Assembly: GCF_965638725.1 (NCBI RefSeq)
Contig: NC_134950.1
Span: forward strand, 81,332,657-81,396,656
Direction of reading: 5' to 3'
DNA: 64,000 nucleotides
Source: Aptenodytes patagonicus
Taxonomy: Eukaryota > Chordata > Aves > Sphenisciformes > Spheniscidae
Shown: piece by piece, positions 50,601 through 62,600 of the stretch
Layout: each line of letters begins with the position of its first letter
Numbering within the stretch: position 1 is the first letter of the stretch
Notes under the pieces: model-generated
Told to the model about the DNA's origin: nothing
Seen by the model: only the letters and a program-made list of their open reading frames with translations
The model's database searches: none
Translations under genes and position numbers: made by a program

Positions 50601-53600
50601 TAATTTTTTTTTTTTTCATTTTAACCAAGTTGTAATAACCTAGAAGGTGGTGGTTTATATTCAGTTTTTATTATGTATGAATGTTTTCCACTGGAACTCA
50701 CTCATCATGTCCATATGGATTGAGCAAGCAAAAAGAACTGATCCTTCATGTTATTTCAGTTACAAATAAGCATGTAAAACTGGGTTTGATTTTTTTTTAT
50801 TTAATTGAGTATATACTATTAATCTCAAACAAAAAAAGTCAGATTTTTTTTTTTAATTATTCTACATAAAAACCTATCATCAGTTTTATCAGGCAATCTA
50901 GATAATTCTTCCAACTCATCCCTTTTTTAAACAAAGGTTCTCTTGAGGGGATCTCCCAAAGCCTCTCCAGAACAAATGCTGATGTGTAGAATTTGTTGAA
51001 TTTTCCCACTACTGCCTTGTCTTCCTTTAGCCTTCCTTTCATAATCCATAGTTGTCAGCAGAGCCTGCAAACTCTGGCAAGCTTTCTTCTGAGGATTTTT
51101 AGATTTTATTACTTTATTGTTGATCCTTTTCAAAGGAAAAAAACCCCATCTATAAAAATAAATTTATCATTACTTTTCATAGACTTGGTATGTTATTTCT
51201 AAAATCCCTTTTGGCTTGTCCTACTGTAGTTTTGAATTTCACTTACTAGAGTTCATCCATTTTCTGTTTTTTTTTTTTTTTCCCCTGTGGATTTATTTCC
51301 AGCTTCTGGAAACATCTTCTGGAAGCCATTTTTATTTTACTGTTTACTGTGACAACTTTGGGGAGACTTTTTTTTACGTCTTATGATTAGTAGTGTGAGT
51401 TTGTGCCAACCTTCACTTCAGTATATGTAAACGCATCTCCTGTTAGCATTTTTCCTTTTAACTACTATTTTCAATCTTCTTTTAATAAATGTCCTCATTT
51501 TACCTAGTGCGCTTTTTTGAAATAATATTATTGTGGTGGATTTTGGAGAGAGGAGGGCTGTCCTTGCAACATCTTTGAGTCTGAATATATTGCTGTCACT
51601 GTCAGTGCTGCTTCTGTGATACGAGTGACTAGCTGCCTGTGCATTGTTCAGGTCCAAGTTAAGAGTTACTCGTCCTCTTGTACGTTCTCTTGCTCACTGA
51701 TCCAAGAAGCAGCCGTGTATAGCGTTTAAAAGCTTCACCTTAGCTTTAGTCCTTCACGTGTTGTTTATTCCCACATGGACTGACTTTTCCCCAGCATTCC
51801 CTAAGTAACTATTTAGACAGTATTGGTCCCAAGCCAGTCACACCATGTGTTCCTCACCATTGAGAAGTTTTTTTGCCTGCAGTCCCGTTGTCAGCTGCTC
51901 TGGTTTTCTTCTTTCTGTCATTTGGGATCCCTAGCCCTAAAAAGAGTATTCTGTGTGAAAAAGGGTATGTGGCTGTCACCTGGCAAGTAATTGGGTATTA
52001 TGGAATCATCCCTCTTCACGCAGGCTAATGTCTACAAAATCACAAGATTTTCCTTCCTTTAAGCAGTGCCGAAGATCCTAACCTAGAGATGACTGATGTA
52101 CATTGTCCCCAAAAGTCTCATCAAGGAAAACGTGTGTTACAGATTTAACTTTCTCTTAGTAGTCTGTTACGATGTTAGTTTTCCCATAGTAAGCTTGCTT
52201 GTTGTGTGGCTTTGATGATTAGTGAAGCAGAACTTCATAGCACATGGTGCTTGAGACATTCAAGTATTTAAAGAAGTCAAGTACATGAAAATTCTCTGAT
52301 AAGATGTAAACCTGACTAAGGAGCCACCAGCTTTGCTTTGCTGTCAGCTGCTGGTCACATAAAGCTGAGGGCACCTGGAAGAACTCTCTCAGCAAGGTTT
52401 TCCTTATTATAAAATCACTGTCTTGCTCATCTGACATACAGAGCTAGAAACCTTTCAGGGTTAATTAGGAGTCATTGTCCTGGTCAATGCAGAAATAGAT
52501 TATTTTTTAAGGTAACGTAACAAAGAACAGTCATTCTGGATTCAAATGTTAATTTTTACTGTTGTGACAACTGATGCGAACTCTTAAATACATAACACTG
52601 TAGGTGTGCTGCATGTACTGTGGATAGGTTTCTTATCGCTGATCTATTTATACAGGGAGACATCAGTTGGTATTTGAACATCCTAGTTTAGCTGCCTTTC
52701 TAGGATGATACATCTTTTTATATGTTTTTTTTGGCTTTGGTTAAGTAACTTTCTTATAAACTGTTTCTTTTTTTTCCCTCTTTCAGATATTTCTTTTGAT
52801 TGTTTTCATGTGCATAACATTACTGATTGCTAGTCTTATCTGCCTTACCTTACCAGGTAAGTCTATTACTGTAAAACTGCAATTAAAAACAACTCAGCAT
52901 GTTGCCATGCTCAACAATGGCAGATATTTTGAAACCATTGCTTAAAGTTAAAAGGAGAAAGCTTTCTAGGTTTTTTTTTAATAATTTGGATCAAATTAAG
53001 ACATGTAAACTCATTTGAATTTTATAACCTGGCTACCGTAGTATCATGTCATTTTTACCTCCTTGTATCAATGATTCTAAAGTCAATAATGTGTTGAGGT
53101 CAGACTTACGAATTTTGTGATGGTTTTAATAATAGTAGTACATAAAATAATTCCACTATACTACTAATGAATAGAAACACTATTAAAAAATGAAATGTAG
53201 CAAATGTCTTCCATTTTTGTCAGACAGCTTCAGAAGCCCCATCAGTAAGTCTTAAAAAATTACATGAGGCAGTGAAATAACCCAAACATAGCTCATAAGA
53301 TTTAAGTTAAAGCTTATGCACTAATCCATTATTGCCTTTTGCAGTTCTGAAGATCAGTGTTTAGGCTCTGAATAGTACAGTATTCAGTGCTTTGGTTTGC
53401 TGTGGTTCAGATCATGTTGCTGATGTAATGAAATTTTAGGGGGGGGGGGGGAATTCTACGTATGTATTTGGCATCATCTATGTAACTATTTGCATAGTGC
53501 TTCACACATTTGTGCCTTAATGGGTATAGTACCAAAATACTGTATTATGCTGAATACTATTTGTGCATTGATATTTAACAATAAATTTGATAAGTATTTT

Positions 53601-56600
53601 TTTAATAGGCATCCTTCCTTAATACATCAAAAACCATTACTCTATTTAACAGTGTTTGTGTTTTCAGTATTTGCTGGCCGATGGTTAATGTCATTTTGGA
53701 CGGGGACTGCCAAAATCCATGAACTGTACACAGCTGCTTGTGGTCTTTATGTCTGTTGGCTAACTATCCGAGCAGTGACAGTGCTGGTCGCCTGGATGCC
53801 ACAGGGTCGTAGAGTGATTTTTCAGAAGGTCAAAGAATGGTCTCTCATGGTGAGTCTTGAGAAAATTTTTTACTGAATTATTGAAAAAGTAGCTAACAAA
53901 CTGCAAGCAAAAATGAAACAAGTTTTTACTCTGTAATGTATACTCTATTTTCCTTTTCAGACCATTTTGAAGCTTTTGCAGCTTACATTCCCATTGCATA
54001 GGGTAACTATTTTTGGAAGCCATTTAGCACAATGTTAAGCAATCAGTGTAAATAAGTTTGTGTATATATGTGTATGTTTTTCTGTTTTCCTTTAAAAGTG
54101 AATATGTTGCATTATATTATCCCATATGTGATGTGTCATCAAATACATCAAATACATTTACATTTTCACATACACCTGGAAGCTTAACTATTACTCAATT
54201 ATAAAGTTGACATCAAATAAAAAAAACTAGTAAAGCTGATAGATGATGATGAATGTGTCTCTACAAAGTAGCTTGATACATCTTTTCAGAAAGATCTTCA
54301 TGATTTGTGTTGTTCAAATTAATATTTTTAAAGAAAATATCCTTTTTTTTTATTACCAGGAGTTCAGATTCTCACCATGGCCACAAATTTATATCCCACT
54401 TTTTTTATCTTGGTTTTGAGGACTTACATAGTAGATTTCTTGGCCAAGTATAGTAATTTTAAACATTCATAGCTTAAATGGTATCTTGTGATGGACATGC
54501 TTGTGTGCTTATTGAACTATTACAGACAGAAGAGCAGTGTAAGTATGTATTTCATGTATTACCGTGTTTCCCAAATATCTCATCCATCATTTTCATTTAG
54601 GAAATCTTAAGCCTGTTTAAGAAAATTCAGAGCTAAAATGTAATGCTCTACTTGTCCTTTGTCCCTCTTCCTGATCATGTTAATTAAGTCAGGCTAGTTT
54701 TGTATCTGATTTTTGGATGATGCATGTAAATTAAGAGAATTCTAGAATAAAGAAAGATTCAAGCATGGTATTCTAACTGAGTCTTCCATTTTTTTAAGTC
54801 AGAAATATTCCATAATGAGTGAATTTTTAAGGTTTGGTTTTCACTGGAGAAAAATTGGCAGTTTTGGAAAGGTTCTTCTCTAATTTTCCAACATACAAGC
54901 ATACTCAATGTAATGAGGTGCCATTGGATAGTACTCCCTACTGTTAACAGTCAAAAGTGATTTTATGGTTTAAAACTATATGGACACCAGTAGGCACAGT
55001 CATGCATTTTTCTGGAGGGGGCATGGAATAGGACCCAGTCTTGAAAACTTGCATTGCAAAACTATGTACGTAATTAAAATTGTTTCTAGGGGTGTATATG
55101 TATGAATTAAAGGTCTGTGTAGTTTTTTTTCTCCCGCTTTATCTGTGTAGTTTAAGTTACATTTTGAAGTTTAAACAAAAAGAATCCTCTGATAAACGTA
55201 TTAATTAGATGCCTTGGTTTTTCTAGATAATGAAGACATTAATAGTGGCTATACTGCTAGCTGGTGTGGTTCCACTTTTGCTCGGCCTTCTGTTTGAACT
55301 GGTCATCGTTGCACCTTTGAGAGTTCCTTTGGATCAAACACCTCTCTTCTATCCTTGGCAGGTCAGTTTCTCCCATTCTTCTTCTGTTGTTGATACATTT
55401 CTTTACTTAGAAGTAGGGGGTATGGGAGTTCTTGTTTCATGTTGATTCAATGCTTCAGAGCATTTCCCGTAATTATGTTTCTATGTGGCAGAGAAAAGAC
55501 AGCCAGTCTGGACGTGAGGATTATTTAAACCAAAACGATATGCTTAAGAATTTTAAGTATGAAAAGCTGAACTTTGTGGGATGACATCAGAGGATCTTTG
55601 CATTTCAGTGATCAGACAGACACTTTTTTTCAGTAGCATAATTGTAAAGTTATGTACAGAAGTTAGTATAGCTGTATGTACGTATGCACAGACATACATA
55701 TTCTGTCTGACCTTTCAGGAAAGCTTTCTACCTACAGTTATGCAGCAAGAGAAGAGGTTCAGCTGATCTTCTTTTCCATACAAGGTTTTAATTCAGTGAT
55801 GATACACACTATGAATGAAATTTTCATATGCTTTAGGATCACTCTGGGTTTAGGTTGAGATGTCAAATCGTTAATGCAAGATTTTGCAGTAGTAGTGTTT
55901 TGGTTTTCTTCAGTCAAGTCTCACAGGTTAAGGGAGTGCAAACTTTTTTCCTGCAAGTTGGTGGAAGAAATGAAGGTACAGTGGATTGAGTGACAAATGC
56001 TTGCATCACCTAGGCTGAATTATGAAAGAACTTGTAACTCAAAGAAACCCTAACTGAGGGAACCATAACTCAGAAGATCTAGAATGCATATTACTAAATA
56101 ACAAGAAAGTGTTCAGGGATAGTGATTTTCTAAGCAGTCCACAAACAAGCTTTCATTTACTTCCAGTATCCAAATGTTTGAAAGCTGTAATACAAAGAAT
56201 TTGACTGCTAATTTAAATATTCCATTATTTTATAATACAAGTATACTTTGGAGTTGTATGTTTAAGTAAATGACTAATAAGTCAGAGCATGATATGATTG
56301 CAGTGGTAGATGGTTATGGTTTCCAAACAGTTTTGGAAAGAATTTGTAATGCTAGAGATTCTAAAAAGTCTTAATTTTTGCATGTTAGTTCTTTAGAAGT
56401 AATTAAATATACTGAAAGATTTTATTTTCATGTGGCAGAGCTTCCTCAAAATATCAGATTAGAGGGATTTGAGACTTGTTCTGAATTAACAAGGAGCTAT
56501 TGAAATTGAGAATAATTTCCATTTTTCACAAAAGAGAATAGTTATATAAAGGTTACATGCTTGAGCAAACACGAAGCAACTTTAACACTGACATTTTTGT

Positions 56601-59600
56601 AATAAGTTTTTAATTTTTGAACATATCTGGGGTAATAGACGTTACCAAAAGCTGACTTTTTAAATAATTGGTTAAAGAAAATGTATTTCCCCAGCAGTGT
56701 AAGAAAGTTAATTAACCTATGATGTCTTAAGTCTTACCAGTTCTGTAGCTGTTTATTCTTTCTTGTCAACCTTTACTTTGCATTCTATTTTTGGTGGTTT
56801 TATTGAAGAATCTCTTACAAATATCTGTAATGCAGAAAGGATTGACTCATGATGTGCACTCTTTCCTAGAAGCCTGTGTTCTTTTAATTCCATTCTATAA
56901 TAATTGCAGTATATGTTAAAGCATAATTTTTCCTCTGAATAGTATGATGTTCTTTTGTGAAGAGCATTGCCTTGCTTTGTTTAGCTTTTCTCACATCAGA
57001 TAGGGTTTTGTGAACAATTAAAATTTAAAAGAAGGACAAAAAACTTGTTTCTTGACTTGTGTGAGCATCTTTGTATCTTGTTTCTCTTCTTTTTGAATGA
57101 ATCAAAATAACTTATTCTAGGTAGATGTTAGCAGTGTTAATATGTTGGTACCAAAATGTTAGTTTGTTGCTTTAAGTAAGTGTAATGCTTTTATTTTGTA
57201 TTTGCCTTTGGTTTAATAGCAGTAGTTGATTTTCCTGGTTCCAGGGAGATGAGTATTTTAGAAATGTCAGTTAAGCTTGAGAGCACCCTCTTTTTCTTAG
57301 GAGTTTGCAGAAGATGTCACCTCTCGTAAACAATGTCCCATGTAAATAGAAAAGTAATTATCTTTTAACGTATAAGTAATATTAACAAGTTGCTCTAAAA
57401 GCATTTGGTTGTCAAACTATTTAAAAATATGTTAATGCTAACAGTCCATTTTTACAAAATTAGGACTGGGCTCTTGGAGTTCTGCATGCCAAAATAATTG
57501 CTGCCATAACACTGATGGGTCCCCAGTGGTGGCTGAAAACTGTTATTGAACAGGTAGGAAAAAATTGTCCATGTGAGTTACCTGTATAATACATTTTGAA
57601 CGTTTTTTGAATGTGTGAGTAAGAAAAGGGAGTTACTGTTGTAGTAATGGAGTAATTTGAGTAATTGAGTATAACTCAACTAGTCTTGTAGAATCCTTTT
57701 AAATTGTATAGCCTAATCCATTAAGATACACTTAACAATCAAACACAAATAAACCTCAAATCTGAAATCAAGAAAATGCTGCATATACGTATATATAATT
57801 TTACTAGGTCTGTATTAAAGTGCGAAACATCATTATTTCTTCAGATGAATTCGCATGTGTCCAAATACTGGACATTATGTCCACCACTCAAGAACAGAGA
57901 ATTTCTGTCTTCTCCAGAGCTGTAGAGATTCCCTCATTCATAGATGAGTGCCTATGAAAGACAGTATTTCCATTCCCCTTTGATTATTAAGCAAGACAGA
58001 ACAGTTTCTGTGAGCAGTTCTGAGTCACGTAGCCTGTTGCTTTCTTCGGCTTAAGTATTTTTTCTTGATTATAACCTCCAAGTCCTACGTTTGTCGTCTC
58101 AATGAAGAATCTCAATTGTTTGTTGGAAAGTAACTTTTCAATCCTGCACTATATGTAATGGCTATGGACCATGTCCTGGCCTCTGTACAAAAGGTGCCTC
58201 TCTTGCTTAACTCTAGCACATAGTCCCAGTTGTTAAACCATTTACTGATCACTTCAGGGGTCACACTGGAGAAATGTAGTCTTAGTTCTGTGAGTACCTT
58301 TTGATGCATACCACAGCTCTTCCTTCCATTCTGAATGCTCTCCCTGGGCCTGTTTGTTATACATACGCTCTCCTGAGCCATCCTTAGGAATGGTTACATC
58401 TAGGCTGTGGGACAGAGGCCATCGTCTAGCTGTATGTGGTAGCCATTTGAAATCGGTCTTTTCCCATTATTAGTCTAGTCATGTTGAGACCTTAGCTCCT
58501 CAAGAATTGTGGAGGCCCTGTTTTCAGGCACAGACTCCACATGCAGAGGCTCTGGTCTGCCCAACCAAGTGCAAAATAAGATCATATTTTCTGCTTGTGT
58601 TACCAAATTTAGTAGATTTGCTCTATTAGCATACACAGGATCCTCTTTCAGCAAGTTAACAGCACGAAGAGATCCCAGGTCACCCACAAAACCACTATCC
58701 ACAGCTCTAATGATCTTTCAGCTGGTCTCTTGCACTCCTGCAACCAAATCGCAACACTATTCCAGATTAAGTTGCTCTCCTGGGCACTATTTAAATGATT
58801 TCCTGGAACCCCCACGATGTAGATTGGCACAGAGTTTTTCCTTCATCAGCTGTGGCCATCGTGGTTTTCTTCAAGTTGGGAACACCTGTTTCCTCTCATA
58901 AGGAGAATTGTGTAAAACCTTGTAATTATTACTGTAAGTGCAAAGCATGGCTTTCTTGATTGATCCGTTTTACTTCTAATTTGTTCTTCTTAGGTATATG
59001 CAAATGGGATTCGTAACATTGATTTACACTTCATAATCCGTAAACTGGCAGCACCTGTAATCTCTGTTCTGTTACTTTCCCTGTGTGTACCATACATCAT
59101 AGCTTCTGGTGTTGTACCTTTATTAGGTATGTATACATTCAGAATACCTGTTTATCATCTGATGGTTTAGAGCAATGTAAACATATTTGTGGAACTAAAA
59201 CTTCGAGCTCTGGGTTATTTTAAAAAAAAAAAAAAAAACAACCAACAAAAAACCCCACGATTCTGCTAGCAAATGTTAAATGTTTAAGGATTGCTATGTC
59301 ATCTTAAAAGTTTGGGGGGGGGGGTGAGAAATGCAATACATTATTCTGACTGGCTTTTTAATAAACCAAGTGCAAAATACATCAAGAGTATGGGACTGCA
59401 TAATATCTAACAGCAGAAATGTAGGTATCTAGCTAGTTTGGGAAAGGGGTGATTAATTCATTTCTTTGGACAATCCACCTTTCATTTTAGTCTCTCTTTA
59501 AGAGCTATACTGAGCTGAGGACATCTTTTCTGACTTGTCAGATTCTAAAGGAAGTTTAGAACAGGTGAAAATATTGGGTTTGTTTTGAGGTTTTCATTCA

Positions 59601-62600
59601 GTATTAAGATAGAATGTAAATTGTAAATATAACTTCTTTTTTCAGACTTTCCTATCTCCTCATAATTGAGGGAAATAATTTTATTAGAAGCAGGGTAGAT
59701 GTGCTTTTTGATCAACAGTTGTCTTTGTTGCTAGTTAGTTCTGATGTTAACAACATGTTCAAGAAGTCCCATTTTATTCTTCAACCTCTCACTTCAATGC
59801 AGACTTTTTTAGTGTCAACGTTTTTCTGATATGAGGTATACAGAAGTCAATAAGCAAGAAGAGCTAAGCAGCCCAGTTTTTTTACTGTGGATTTTCACTG
59901 TGTTAATGGAAAACTTTCAGCTTTAATGCTTCAGATGGAAAAAGAACAGCAGCTGACATGTTGGATCTCTGAGATAAATGGATGTGTTATTTATTTCACA
60001 GCCCTTCTACTGAAGTTACAGTATAACAAAAAGTATAGAAGCAGGTACAGAAGCAGAAATGTGCGTGTTACTTCCGCAATGTTAGATAATGCAAGCATTG
60101 TGTCTTGTTTTGTAGGAGTTACCGCTGAAATGCAAAACCTAGTTCAGCGACGGATTTATCCTTTTCTGCTTATGGTGGTGGTTTTGATGGGAATTCTCTC
60201 CTTCCAAGTCCGCCAGTTCAAGCGCCTTTATGAACATATTAAAAATGACAAGTGAGTATATAGTGTGGGGGTTTTAATTTTTCCACTTTAAATTGTGATA
60301 ACTTCAGATTGAATTCAGGTGTTGTATGTACTTAGGGCTAAAAGGGATTTTAAGAAGCTTTCTAGACAAATGACCCTCTGAGGCAGACCTAAACTGTCCT
60401 TGGCAGATGTTCTATCTGTGGTTCAGGTAGATAAACACAGGAATAGACTGTCCTTGTAAATGGAAGACACTCCCCTACATCTAACTTGAATGTGTTCTAC
60501 CACAAATGAAGCTGATTGCTTGTTTGTCTCCCCCTCTGTAGTCTTGAAGGACAAGTGAATGTAATAATTATGACACATCTGGAAGTAAAATCACGTCTCG
60601 GTCTGCTGCTTATAAAACCATTTCTCCAACCTTTTCTGCATAACTTTTTTTTCTTATTCTTTGTACTCGTTAGTGCAATTAACCTGTTAAAGAACATCCA
60701 GTTGATTTGATAGAGTTTGTCCTTGCCAAATTTTGTACTGTTTTCTGATGTTTTCAGTAATTATTACTCCGTATTATTCAGATGCTTGATAAAATACTAA
60801 TTTCCCAGTGTCTTTTCTTGTTATCCTGCTTAGTTTCTAAGCTTTTTTTTTCTGTGTTACCCTAATTACATGTTGATTATTTAGAAAAATAAGTTTTGGA
60901 CCCCAGCAACTAGTCTTCCTAGGCTGCTTTTGTATTGAAAAGGAATAAATGAGTGTGTTGTGTTCATGTCCCGAGTTACCCTAGAACAGTTTTGCTTTCC
61001 ACTGACTACAAAAGCAGTCAAACCTAGAATAAACTTCTTTGAATCTTAAATGTTAGGAAATGACTGATACATTGTTTGGTGTAAATGTGAAATTAATAGT
61101 ATCTAGAAATATTAAGAGAGTTGTAACTAAAATTAAACTCAGCAGATCAGTTTATATTTTAGCACCTTTTATTTGATCAGCTGATTTAAATCGTTTGTCA
61201 CCTGCCTTCATAACATGTTCTGTAGTATTTGGCCTACTGTAGTATGTATAGCTGGTGTTTATATTTACAAATGGGTTTTGAGCTAAATGTTAGTATTTTC
61301 AGGCAGAATGTGTATTGAATTGCAATTTGCATTAATGTTCCAAGTTGCTTTCTGGTGTAAATAAGGCATGTAAACAGTGTACAAAGCTGTGAAAATATAT
61401 CTAAGTGAAAATTACTTTGATATTAAATTAATTTACTAAATGTTATAACCATCCTTGTAGACAAGAAGTTTGTACAACTTAAGTTAATGATATCACTTCA
61501 GGAAGTAAGCAGTCACGCTAGCCAGTAGAGGTTTATGGTTTAGAAATACGCTTAATTAAATCTTTCATGTAACAAATTTTGAAAGCATATACACATTTTT
61601 GTGACATTCTAAAATGTACAAAAAATATGCGATGGTGGTTTGGTGATGGTACTGTGAGAAAAGGAGCGGTGGTGAAAAAGTTTCTAAAGGAAATGGCAGG
61701 TTTCGGGGGAAGAATTCATAGGTGTATGTGGCTCTTCTACATGTAGAACCAGCATATAAATAGGAAGCATGGAAAGGAATTTAGATGGCAAAAAGCAGGA
61801 GTGTGAAACGACGATATAGAGGAAGTAAGGAATAATGTGAAAGGTAGGAAAACTGCCAAGCTGATGAGATGGTGAGATGTTGAAACAATTTAAATAAAGG
61901 AATCTCGTAGCCCTTAGGCTTGACGTGGAGTAGCATTAGGATTTTTTCTCTCCCTTTTGAGAAGGATTGAGCGCAGTAAAAGTTATTCCTTTACGGTATT
62001 TACTTTCTTCAACCAGGGTGTTTTTCATTGGATATATGAGCTGAGCCTCTCTTACTCTTACCCAATGCATGTTCTGCGTTGTGGCAGATTCTTTTTTGAA
62101 CTTAGAACCTCATTAGCACTCTCATTTGGTTTTGTATCTGGGTTGTTGTTCCAGATGCTCAAGTGGCAGTGGCTCAAACAGACACTGCGAAGATGCTCTT
62201 AAAAGTGTCATCCAGCAAAGGGGCTGGGTATATAAATGATGCAAACACACTCTTTATATTTCACATCTTCATTCAGCTTATATATGTCTGAATTGTATGG
62301 CTACCAAAGTTAAGGCTGTAAACACAAACCTGTAATGCCTGTATTCCATTATGAAATGCCTGAATGTTGAGAAAAAAGATGAGGATGGGTGAAGACCATT
62401 AAGGGGGGAGGGATCACTTGTAGAATAACTTGTATCGAAATGAGAAAGCTACTTCTGCAGCAAAGGAGATAGAGTGGATTTGTGTTACAGAATTGTATTA
62501 ACTTTTGTTAATTTCTCCCTGTTTCTACTATAATCCCAGGTACCTTGTTGGGCAACGACTTGTGAATTACGAACGGAAGTCTGGTAAACAAGGCACATCA

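Noticed and set aside
61957..62202. 81-codon + strand frame in intron 25, considered as an alternative last exon
   Set aside because: No acceptor in the right phase was seen and the protein resembles nothing in MARCHF6.
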